64,000 nucleotides of DNA from Streptomyces sp. NBRC 110028. GTDB lineage: Bacteria; Actinomycetota; Actinomycetes; Streptomycetales; Streptomycetaceae. Positions 43,930 to 51,820 of this stretch are shown piece after piece (the stretch's first letter is position 1; every line of letters starts with the position of its first letter). Under the pieces are notes generated by a model, which worked only from the letters and a program-made list of their open reading frames with translations, ran no database searches and was not told the DNA's origin. Both the position numbers and the translations under genes were made by a program. The DNA lies in contig NZ_BBUZ01000029.1 of NCBI RefSeq assembly GCF_001417735.1, positions 62,001-126,000 of the forward strand. Direction: 5' to 3'.

Positions 43930-45585
43930 ATGGCGTACGACGCGGATGTGATCGTGGTCGGGGCGGGCCTGGCGGGCCTCGCGGCCACCGCCGAGCTGGC
44001 CGACGCGGGCCGCAAGGTCATCCTGCTCGACCAGGAGCCCGAGCAGTCGCTCGGCGGCCAGGCCCACTGGTCCTTCGGCGGTCTCTTCCTCGTCGACTCG
44101 CCCGAGCAGCGCCGGCTGCGCGTCCGCGACAGCCGCGAACTCGCCTGGCAGGACTGGCTCGGCACGGCCGGTTTTGACCGCGAGGAGGACCACTGGCCGC
44201 GCCGCTGGGCCGAGGCGTACGTGGACTTCGCGGCGGGCGAGAAGCGGTCCTGGCTGTACGCCCAGGGGCTGCGGCTGTTCCCCCTCGTCGGCTGGGCCGA
44301 GCGCGGCGGCTACGACGCGACCGGGCACGGCAACTCCGTACCCCGCTTCCACATCACCTGGGGCACCGGTCCCGGCGTCGTCGCCCCCTTCGAGCGCCGG
44401 GTGCGCGCCGCGGCCGCCCGCGGCCTGGTCTCCTTGCGCTTCCGGCACCGGGTCACCGGGCTTGTCCGGAGCGCGGGCGCCGTCGACACCGTCACCGGCG
44501 AGGTGCTGGAGCCCAGCCGCGCCGAGCGGGGCACGGCCAGCAGCCGCGAGGTGACCGGCTCCTTCGAGCTGCGCGCCCAGGCCGTGATCATCACCTCCGG
44601 CGGCATCGGCGGCAACCACGACCTCGTCCGCGCCAACTGGCCCGAGCGGCTGGGCTCCCCGCCCGAGCGGATGATCTCCGGTGTCCCCGCGCACGTGGAC
44701 GGCAAGATGCTCGGCGTCGCGGAGGCGGCCGGCGGCCGCCTCATCAACCGCGACCGGATGTGGCACTACACCGAGGGCATCGAGAACTGGAACCCGATCT
44801 GGCCCCGGCACGGCATCCGCATCCTGCCCGGCCCCTCGTCGCTCTGGTTCGACGCCCGCGGACGGCGGCTCCCGGTCCCGCTCTTCCCCGGCTTCGACAC
44901 CCTCGGCACCCTCGAACACATCATGCGGACCGGCTACGACTACACCTGGTTCGTCCTCACCCGGAAGATCATCGAGAAGGAGTTCGCGCTCTCCGGCTCC
45001 GAGCAGAACCCGGACCTGACGGGCAAGAGCGTCCGCGATGTGCTCGGGCGCGGGCGGGCCGGGGCGCCGGGCCCGGTCCAGGCGTTCATGGACCACGGCG
45101 CGGACTTCATCGTCGAGCGTTCGCTGCCCGCCCTCGTGCGGCGGATGAACGAACTGACCGAGGACCCGCTCATCGACGAGGCCGAGCTGCGCCGCGAGAT
45201 CGTCGCCCGGGACCGCGAGATCGCCAACCCCTACACCAAGGACCTCCAGATCACCGCCCTGCGCGGGACCCGTAAGTACCTCGCCGACCGCCTCATCCGC
45301 ACCGCCGCCCCGCACCGCATCCTCGATCCCGGGGCGGGCCCGCTGATCGCCGTGCGGCTGAACATCCTCACCCGCAAGACGCTGGGCGGGCTGGAGACGG
45401 ATCTGTCGTCGCGGGTGCTGACCGACGGCGGGGAGCCGCTGCCGGGCGTCTACGCGGCGGGCGAGGCGGCGGGCTTCGGCGGCGGGGGCGTGCACGGCTA
45501 CCGGTCCCTGGAGGGCACCTTCCTGGGCGGCTGCCTCTTCTCGGGGCGGACGGCGGGGCGCGCGGCGGCCAAGGCGGTGTCGTAA
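43930..45585 (+). CDS. FAD-binding dehydrogenase (KstD/fumarate-reductase-like flavoprotein)
   Basis: 551 aa. Dinucleotide fold VIVVGAGLAGLAATAELADAGRKVILLDQE near the start, HWSFGGLFLVD, and the flavin C-terminal GVYAAGEAAGFGGGGVHGYRSLEGTFLGGCLFSGR. It resembles the succinate dehydrogenase/fumarate reductase flavoprotein family and 3-ketosteroid dehydrogenases. It stands alone; the 218-base leader has no recognised site. Substrate is unknown. Confidence 0.88.
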   Translation: MAYDADVIVVGAGLAGLAATAELADAGRKVILLDQEPEQSLGGQAHWSFGGLFLVDSPEQRRLRVRDSRELAWQDWLGTAGFDREEDHWPRRWAEAYVDFAAGEKRSWLYAQGLRLFPLVGWAERGGYDATGHGNSVPRFHITWGTGPGVVAPFERRVRAAAARGLVSLRFRHRVTGLVRSAGAVDTVTGEVLEPSRAERGTASSREVTGSFELRAQAVIITSGGIGGNHDLVRANWPERLGSPPERMISGVPAHVDGKMLGVAEAAGGRLINRDRMWHYTEGIENWNPIWPRHGIRILPGPSSLWFDARGRRLPVPLFPGFDTLGTLEHIMRTGYDYTWFVLTRKIIEKEFALSGSEQNPDLTGKSVRDVLGRGRAGAPGPVQAFMDHGADFIVERSLPALVRRMNELTEDPLIDEAELRREIVARDREIANPYTKDLQITALRGTRKYLADRLIRTAAPHRILDPGAGPLIAVRLNILTRKTLGGLETDLSSRVLTDGGEPLPGVYAAGEAAGFGGGGVHGYRSLEGTFLGGCLFSGRTAGRAAAKAVS

Positions 45586-45685
45586 CACCTCCCCGCGCAC
45601 CGCGCCGGGCGTTCAGACCTGACGGAAGTCTGACGAAAACCCACAGACGATGGCGCGCCGCCCCGCCCGGTGGTGTCATCAGCAC

Positions 45686-46441
45686 ATGGACGCAACCCCC
45701 GGCGACGACGGGCACAGGGACGGCGCGCGCTACGACGAGCGCGGCGCACCCGTCGGCCGCCGCATCCTGCTCGGCATGCTCGGCCTCGGCGCCGCCGGCA
45801 TGGCCGTCGCTCCCTGGGCGCAGCGCGGGCTGGAGAACACGCTCGGCGCGGTGTCCGGCAAGGACCCCACCGGGGTGACCGGGCTGCTGCCCAACGGCGG
45901 CGGGTTCCGGTACTACTCCGTGACGTCCTCCGTCCCGCACAAGGACGCCACGAGCTACCGCCTCACCGTGGGCGGGCTCGTCGACCGGCCCGCCGACTAC
46001 CGGCTCGCCGAGCTGCGCGCGCTCCCGCAGGTCCGGCTCGTCCGGGACGTCCAGTGCGTCACCGGATGGCGGGTGCCGGGGACGCCGTTCGAGGGGGTGC
46101 GGCTGTCGACGCTGCTGGACGCCGCCGGGGTGAGCCCGCGCGCCAGGGCGGTCCGGTTCACCTGCTTCGACGGCGCGTACTCCGAGAGCCTCACCCTCGA
46201 CCAGGCGCGCCGCCCGGACGTCCTGGTGGCGCTGCGCATGCGGGACGAGCCGCTGGGCCACGCGCACGGCGGCCCGGTCCGGCTCTATGTCGCGCCCATG
46301 TACTTCTACAAGTCGGCGAAGTGGCTGTCCGGCATCACCGTCACCGACGAGGTGCGCCCCGGCTACTGGGAGGACCGGGGATACGACGTGGACGCCTGGG
46401 TCGGCAGATCGAACGGACGCGACGATGACCCCACTGCCTGA
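45686..46441 (+). CDS. Molybdopterin-dependent sulfite-oxidase-like protein
   Basis: 251 aa from ATG 45686. An N-terminal twin-Arg followed by a hydrophobic stretch (GRRILLGMLGLGAAGMAVAP) suggests Tat export or anchoring. The core has VGGLVDRPADYRLAEL, the molybdenum Cys in RDVQCVTGWRVPGTPFEGV (C124), and YVAPMYFYKSAKWLSGI. It resembles the YedY/MsrP and sulfite oxidase fold. Its stop overlaps the cytochrome b gene by 17 bases, a soluble catalytic plus membrane redox pair. Confidence 0.88.
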   Translation: MDATPGDDGHRDGARYDERGAPVGRRILLGMLGLGAAGMAVAPWAQRGLENTLGAVSGKDPTGVTGLLPNGGGFRYYSVTSSVPHKDATSYRLTVGGLVDRPADYRLAELRALPQVRLVRDVQCVTGWRVPGTPFEGVRLSTLLDAAGVSPRARAVRFTCFDGAYSESLTLDQARRPDVLVALRMRDEPLGHAHGGPVRLYVAPMYFYKSAKWLSGITVTDEVRPGYWEDRGYDVDAWVGRSNGRDDDPTA

Positions 46442-47156
46442 GACACCCCTGCCCGAGACCGCCGCGGCCCCGGCCGCCACCGAGCGCCGGGTGCGCCGCT
46501 TCACGTCCGCCGAGCGCTGGATCCACCGCACCACGGCCGCGCTCCTGGGGGCGTGCGTGGTCAGCGCGGCCTGTCTGTACCTCCCCGCCCTGGCCGAACT
46601 CGTCGGCCGCCGCGCGCTGGTGGTCACCGTCCACGAGTGGACCGGCGTCCTGACGCCCGTACCGGCCCTCCTCGGTCTCGCCTCCCGCGCCTTCCGGGCC
46701 GACCTGGGCCGCCTCAACCGCTTCGGACCGCACGACCGCCGCTGGCTGCGGGCCGCGCTGCGCCGCGACCACAGCCGGGCGGAGCGCCCGGCGGGCAAGT
46801 TCAACGCGGGCCAGAAGGTGTACGCCGCCTGGACCGCGGGCGCGGTGCTGGTGATGGCGGCCACCGGATCGCTGATGTGGTTCACCGGACTCGCCCCGCT
46901 CATGTGGCGCACCAGCGCCACGTTCGTCCACGACTGGCTGGCGCTGGCCGTCGGCATCGTGGTGATCGGGCACATCGGTAAGGCGCTCGCCGATCCGGAG
47001 GCGCGGCGCGGGATGCGCACCGGGCGGGTCGACCCGCGGTGGGCGGCCCGCGAGCATCCGCTGTGGCGTACGGAGGGCCCGCGTACGGAGGACCCGCGTA
47101 CGGAGGGCGGCGGCGACGGCGACCGGAACGGCGACAGCGAACGCGACGTCCGCTGA
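46425..47156 (+). CDS. Membrane cytochrome b/b6-like protein, redox partner
   Basis: 243 aa with four predicted helices and His in each likely haem helix: ERWIHRTTAALLGACVV, VVTVHEWTGVLTPVPALLGL, and FVHDWLALAVGIVVIGHIGKALADP. Overlaps the molybdopterin enzyme start-to-stop, so it probably carries electrons between quinol and the molybdenum protein. A Glu/Arg-rich repeat (RTEGPRTEDPRTEGG) ends the protein. Genus-level role is inferred. Confidence 0.85.
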   Translation: MTPLPETPLPETAAAPAATERRVRRFTSAERWIHRTTAALLGACVVSAACLYLPALAELVGRRALVVTVHEWTGVLTPVPALLGLASRAFRADLGRLNRFGPHDRRWLRAALRRDHSRAERPAGKFNAGQKVYAAWTAGAVLVMAATGSLMWFTGLAPLMWRTSATFVHDWLALAVGIVVIGHIGKALADPEARRGMRTGRVDPRWAAREHPLWRTEGPRTEDPRTEGGGDGDRNGDSERDVR

Positions 47157-47175
47157 ACCGACGGCACGCGGTGCC

Positions 47176-48231
47176 ATGATGCCTCGCATGCGCGAAAGAT
47201 ATCCGGTTAAGTCCGTTGTGCGCCGATTGCTGACGGTCGTCGCATGCGGTGCCGTGGCCGTGGCACCGCTGAGCGGATGCCAGCTGTCCGACCCTCCGCC
47301 GCGCCGGAGCGGGCTCTGGGTGAACCCGAACGGCCCGGCCGCCCGGCACGTCCGTGCGCGGGAGGAAGAGGGAAAGAACGGAGCGAGGAACAACGACGCC
47401 GAGCTGATCCGGCGGATCGCACAGCAGCCGGTCGCCGAATGGCTCGGCCCGCAGCCCCCTCGCGAACGGGTGCGCTTGATCACCGAGTCCGCGGCCCGGA
47501 CCGGCACCACCCCGGTGCTGGTCGCCTACAACATCCCCCACCGGGACTGCGGCGGGCACTCGGCCGGCGGCGCGGCGAACGGCGCGTCCTACCGCGGGTG
47601 GATCGAGCAGATCGCCCTCGGCATCGGCGACCGCGAGGCGATCGTCGTGCTGGAGCCCGACGCGGTGGCGCAGGTCGTCGACCGCTGTGTGCCCCGCCGC
47701 GCGGTCGGCCCCCGGCTGGCGCTGCTGCGCGACGCGGTCGCCGCGTTCGCCGCGCTGCCCCGCGTACGGGTGTACCTGGACGCCGGGAACGCGGGCTGGA
47801 TCACCAACCCCGCCCGGCTGATGGCGCCGCTGCTCAAGAGCGGCATCGAGCAGGCGGACGGCTTCTCCCTGAACGTCGCCAACTTCCAGCGCACCGGCCG
47901 CACCAAGGCGTACGGCCACCGGCTGTCCCGCGCGGTCGGCGGAGCGCACTTCGTCATCGACACCAGCCGCAACGGCAACGGCCCGCTGCGGCGCGGCGGC
48001 GCGGCCCGGCACGAGCCCCGCACGGAGAAGGCCTGGTGCAACCCGCCGGGCCGGGCGCTGGGCCATCCGCCGAGCACCCGCACCGGGGACCGGCTGGTGG
48101 ACGCGTACCTGTGGATCAAGCGGCCCGGCGAATCCGACGGGACGTGCAACGGCGGGCCCCCGGCGGGCCGCTGGTGGCCCGAGTACGCGCTCGGCCTGGC
48201 CCGGAACGCCCACGGCCCGGGCCACCACTGA
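47176..48231 (+). CDS. Glycoside hydrolase family 6 lipoprotein
   Basis: About 351 aa. An N-terminal signal with lipobox (VAPLSGCQ) anchors it to the membrane. GH6 residues: LVAYNIPHRDCGGHSAGGAANGASY with the catalytic-base Asp, VVLEPDAVAQVVDRC with the catalytic-acid Asp, and GHPPSTRTGDRLVDAYLWIKRPGESDGTCNGGP. GH6 enzymes are endo- or exo-glucanases. Start could also be 47179 or 47188; ribosome site is weak for all. It is convergent with a processive family-2 glycosyltransferase, as in polysaccharide synthesis loci where a GH6 edits the product. Confidence 0.88.
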   Translation: MMPRMRERYPVKSVVRRLLTVVACGAVAVAPLSGCQLSDPPPRRSGLWVNPNGPAARHVRAREEEGKNGARNNDAELIRRIAQQPVAEWLGPQPPRERVRLITESAARTGTTPVLVAYNIPHRDCGGHSAGGAANGASYRGWIEQIALGIGDREAIVVLEPDAVAQVVDRCVPRRAVGPRLALLRDAVAAFAALPRVRVYLDAGNAGWITNPARLMAPLLKSGIEQADGFSLNVANFQRTGRTKAYGHRLSRAVGGAHFVIDTSRNGNGPLRRGGAARHEPRTEKAWCNPPGRALGHPPSTRTGDRLVDAYLWIKRPGESDGTCNGGPPAGRWWPEYALGLARNAHGPGHH

Positions 48232-48250
48232 GGCACGCCGCTGGGCGGTA

Positions 48251-50173
48251 TCACAGGGCGCACACCGCGTCCGCGTCCTTCGCCGGGGCGCACGGGCCCG
48301 GGCTGTCCGCACGCGCGGTCGGCACGGCCGGCGCCGCCACCGGGCGGCGCCGGTCCCGCACCACCCCGCCGTACCAGATGGCCACCGGCGCCAGGCACAG
48401 CGCGAGCGCCAGGACGGCCCACGCCCGCATCGCCGCGTGCGTGTGCCCCAGGAAGAACGAGGCCGCGAGCGAGGCGCCGAAGAGGGCGCCCCACAGCAGA
48501 TGGATGCGGAACGTGGAGAGCCGGTCCGGGCTGGACGAGTCGCCCTTGGGCGTGACCACGAACCGGCTCTTCCGCCGCAGCGCCGCGTCGAACAGCGCCT
48601 TGGCGTAGATCGGCGCGGACAGCGCGGAGAGCAGCATTCCGGCGAGCCCGCCCGACCCCTCGGGCTCATGCGGGGAGACGTTGTGGCGGCGGTTCCAGAT
48701 GTACAGCCCGATCTGGAGCATGGCGGCGTCGCCGTAGAGCATCATCCACAGCTCGGCCGGAATGTCGAGCCCGGCCGCGCCCAGCATCAGGAACAGCGTG
48801 CAGGACAGCGCCGAGAGGACCCAGTTGACCGCCGTCATCGGGTAGTACGTGATCAGCAGCGTGTAGTTGAGCAGCTTCCCCGGCGACAGCGTGAACGGGG
48901 CCTTCCAGAACTGCCCCAGCACCGTCTCGTAGGTGCCCCGGCTCCACCGCATCTGCTGGGTGAAGAAGTCCGTCCAGGAGCTGGGCCCCTCGCCGACCGC
49001 GAGCACGTCCGGGGTGTAGACCGAGCGCCACTTCCTGCCGGTGGCCGGGTTGCGGTGGCGGTGCAGCTCGAAGCCGGTGGCCATGTCCTCGGTGATCGAG
49101 TCGTACAGCCCGCCGATGGAGCGCAGCGCGCTGATCCGCACCGCGTTGTTGGTGCCCACGAACATCGGGCTGCCGTAGGCGTTCCCGGCCCGCTGGATCA
49201 GCGCGTGGAACAGGAACTGCTGGCTTTCGGCGGCCTTGGTGACGGCGGTGTCGTAGTTTCCGTACACCTGCGGGCCCACCACGAAGGACACGTCCGGATC
49301 GCGGAAGTAACCCAGCATGCGCTCCAGGAAGTTGGGCAGCGGCACATGGTCGGTGTCCACACACGCCATGAATTCGTAATCGTCGCCGTGCGCGTCCAGC
49401 CAGGCGTTGTAATTCCCGTGCTTCGTCCTCGCCCGGAAAGCGCCCTCTCGCTGGTTCCACTTCTCGATTCCCCTGCGGGAGAAGTGGTGTACGCCGAGCC
49501 GTGCGCACAGCTCCTTGACCTCCGCGTCGTCCCCCTCGTCCAGCAGCCAGACGTCCAGCGTCCCCTGGTGCCGGATGCGCACCGCGCCCTCCAGCGTGGC
49601 CCGGACCATCGCGATCGGCTCCTTGCCGGGCACGAAACTGGTCAGGAACGCCACCCGGGTGCCGGGCTCGGCCGTCACCGGCACCGGATCCCTGGCCATC
49701 AGCGTCGCGTGCGCGTTGGAGACGACCGTGACCAGCCGGAACGTCTCGATCAGCGCGATCGACACCAGCATCACGACATCCGCCGCGGTCTCCCACGCCG
49801 TCACATAGGGGCGCGCCGCCCAGTGGTCCGGCCGCAGCAGCCACAGCAGCAGCAGCGCCGAGCACACCGGCGCCCCGCACAGCAGCAGCGCCGCCCGGAA
49901 CCGGTGCGGCTCCCGCGCCAGCAGGCTGCGGCTGCGCACCCGGTACGGGCGGCCGGCGGGCGGCTCGGTCAGCGGGCCCGCCAGCTCGCTGTACCGCTCG
50001 TACTCGTACACCGCGGCCGGGCGGGAGTGCGCGGCATCCGGGGCGGGGCGCGCGTGCGGGGGTGCCGCGGCGCGCCCGGGGACGTGCCCGGCGGTGCGCG
50101 CGGCGGCGGGGGCGACTCCACGACGCGCGTCTCGTGCGTTTTTCGAATCTCTGACGGGGGTCTGTGCAGACAT
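48251..50173 (-). CDS. Processive glycosyltransferase family 2 (cellulose-synthase-like)
   Basis: 640 aa from ATG 50173 (GGGAG 5 bases upstream). GT2 residues: DEGDD near 212, CVDTDH (273-275), TED (361-363) and QQMRW (406-410), the D,D,D,QxxRW signature of processive synthases. Two helices precede and about five follow the catalytic part, as expected for polymer extrusion. The N-terminal 80 residues are Ala/Pro/Arg-rich and disordered. The convergent GH6 lipoprotein suggests a beta-glucan-like or related surface polysaccharide. Product not determined. Confidence 0.9.
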   Translation of the reverse strand: MSAQTPVRDSKNARDARRGVAPAAARTAGHVPGRAAAPPHARPAPDAAHSRPAAVYEYERYSELAGPLTEPPAGRPYRVRSRSLLAREPHRFRAALLLCGAPVCSALLLLWLLRPDHWAARPYVTAWETAADVVMLVSIALIETFRLVTVVSNAHATLMARDPVPVTAEPGTRVAFLTSFVPGKEPIAMVRATLEGAVRIRHQGTLDVWLLDEGDDAEVKELCARLGVHHFSRRGIEKWNQREGAFRARTKHGNYNAWLDAHGDDYEFMACVDTDHVPLPNFLERMLGYFRDPDVSFVVGPQVYGNYDTAVTKAAESQQFLFHALIQRAGNAYGSPMFVGTNNAVRISALRSIGGLYDSITEDMATGFELHRHRNPATGRKWRSVYTPDVLAVGEGPSSWTDFFTQQMRWSRGTYETVLGQFWKAPFTLSPGKLLNYTLLITYYPMTAVNWVLSALSCTLFLMLGAAGLDIPAELWMMLYGDAAMLQIGLYIWNRRHNVSPHEPEGSGGLAGMLLSALSAPIYAKALFDAALRRKSRFVVTPKGDSSSPDRLSTFRIHLLWGALFGASLAASFFLGHTHAAMRAWAVLALALCLAPVAIWYGGVVRDRRRPVAAPAVPTARADSPGPCAPAKDADAVCAL

Positions 50174-50306
50174 GGGCACTCCCGCGGGCTGTCTGGAACC
50201 GGGTTCATTCGAAAACCGGCTGACTTGGAGCCGGATGTCGCGCCGCGATGACCCGAACGGACCACATTCGTCATGTCATCGCGCGAGATGAGAAGGTAAC
50301 AATCGG

Positions 50307-50513
50307 ATGAGTCGGTATCGCGCACATCGGATTTTCGGCGCGCCCCTGGTGAACCGGGTGCTGACGGGCCGCGAAAGAGCCACCCTGATGGCCCATGAAC
50401 GCGCGTCTTACGTGATTTACATCCCGCCCTCTGGCAAGGTCGGAGATCGCGTGAAAAACGCGCGACCGAATCCACGGCCGCACGACGGAGGACGGGGCGG
50501 GGTCGCCCGATGA
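50307..50513 (+). CDS. Possible short leader ORF (68 aa)
   Basis: ATG 50307 has GAAGGT 8 bases upstream; the frame ends in a TGA overlapping the next ATG (50510-50513). Third-position GC is mixed, lower than in neighbours, so coding is uncertain. If real it would be translationally coupled to the GT4 gene. It resembles no known family. The same 336-base intergenic stretch (50174-50509) must also hold the divergent promoters of the two glycosyltransferases; no -35/-10 is evident. Confidence 0.3.
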   Translation: MSRYRAHRIFGAPLVNRVLTGRERATLMAHERASYVIYIPPSGKVGDRVKNARPNPRPHDGGRGGVAR

Positions 50514-51709
50514 GAGTTCTGCACATCATCTCCCGCCTCGGCGCGGGCGGCGCCGAGCAGCAACTGCGGCTGCTGCTGCGCCATGTGCCCGTGCGCTGCG
50601 ACGTGGTCGCCCTCGCCGCACCGGGCACAACCGCTCACGGCATCCGCGCCGACGGCATCCCGGTCACCCACCTGCCCCTGGACGGCCGCGCGGGCGAGCT
50701 GCGGGCGCTGGCCGCCCTGGTGCGCACCATCCGCTCCGGCGGCTACGACCTGGTCCACACCCACCTCTATCGGGCCTGCGTCTACGGCCGGATCGCCGCC
50801 CGGCTGGCGGGTGTACGGGCCGTGATCGCCACCGAACACGCCCTGGGCGAGCACAGCGTCGACGGACACCCCCTGACCCCCGCCGTCCGCGCCCGCTATC
50901 TGGCCGCCGAACGGCTGGGCTCGGCGACCGTCGCCGTCTCGGCCGCGGTCGCCGACCGGCTGCGCGACTGGGGCGTGCCCAGCCACCGCGTCCATCTGGT
51001 GCCCAACGCCATCGACGCCCGCCACTTCCGCTTCACCCCCGCCGTCCGCGCCACCGCCCGCGCCCGCCTGGCCATCCCCGAACGCGCCTTCGTCGTCGGC
51101 GCGGTCGGACGGCTGATGGCGGCCAAGCGGTTCGAGGTGGCGGTACGGGCCGTGGCCGCCGTACCGGGCGCCCGGCTGCTGCTGGTCGGCGAGGGGCCCG
51201 AGCGCGCCGCCCTGGAGGACCTGGCCACCCGGCTCGGCGCGGCCGACCGGATCCGGCTGCTGGGGGAGCGGGACGGGGCCGTGGCCCCGTCCGAGGACCG
51301 GCCCGCCGGGCTGCCGGGCCTGCTGGCCGCCATGGACGTCCTGGCCGCGCCGTCCGCCGAGGAGGCGTTCGGGCTCGCGGCCCTGGAAGCCCTCGCCGCC
51401 GGGCTGCCGGTACTCCACACCGGCTGCCCGGCCCTCGACGAACTCCCCGCGGGCGCCGCCCCCGCCGCCCGCCGCATCGCCCCCGGCCCCGCCGCCCTCA
51501 CCGACGCGCTGCGCCACCGGCTGGCCGCGGGTCCGCGGCGCTACCCGGTGCCGGACGCGGTCGAGCGGTACGACATCGCCCGCGGCGTCCGCCGCCTGAT
51601 GGACCTGTACGACCGCACCACCACCTGCGGCCCGGACGCCTGCCTGCGCGTCCCGCCGGTCAGCCTGCGGACGGCGCGCCGCGGCGAGCGCGGTGCTCCC
51701 GCGGGCTGA
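50510..51709 (+). CDS. Glycosyltransferase family 4
   Basis: 399 aa, GT-B fold. N-terminal MRVLHIISRLGAGGAEQQLRLLL (donor-side glycine loop), LVHTHLYRACVYGRIAA, PSHRVHLVPNAIDARHF and C-terminal VVGAVGRLMAAKRFEVAVRAVAA (GRL motif), GEGPERAALE and the EX7E stretch AEEAFGLAALEALAAGLPV. Retaining glycosyltransferase for polysaccharide or glycolipid assembly. Divergent from the GT2 gene and possibly co-functional with it. Confidence 0.9.
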   Translation: MRVLHIISRLGAGGAEQQLRLLLRHVPVRCDVVALAAPGTTAHGIRADGIPVTHLPLDGRAGELRALAALVRTIRSGGYDLVHTHLYRACVYGRIAARLAGVRAVIATEHALGEHSVDGHPLTPAVRARYLAAERLGSATVAVSAAVADRLRDWGVPSHRVHLVPNAIDARHFRFTPAVRATARARLAIPERAFVVGAVGRLMAAKRFEVAVRAVAAVPGARLLLVGEGPERAALEDLATRLGAADRIRLLGERDGAVAPSEDRPAGLPGLLAAMDVLAAPSAEEAFGLAALEALAAGLPVLHTGCPALDELPAGAAPAARRIAPGPAALTDALRHRLAAGPRRYPVPDAVERYDIARGVRRLMDLYDRTTTCGPDACLRVPPVSLRTARRGERGAPAG

Positions 51710-51734
51710 CGCCGCGTACCCGCTTGAACCCCGC

Positions 51735-51756
51735 CGGCAGCGCGGACGCGCTGCCG
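51735..51756 (+). terminator. Hairpin after the GT4 gene
   Basis: CGGCAGCGC / GCGCTGCCG, perfect 9-bp stem with a GGAC loop, 26 bases after the GT4 stop and before the convergent molybdenum-hydroxylase gene end at 51821. Confidence 0.6.
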
Positions 51757-51820
51757 TACCCCACCCGCCGCGCTCGCCGACTTCGCACGCGAGGCGGCGG
51801 CGGGCGGTGCCCGGGGCCGA

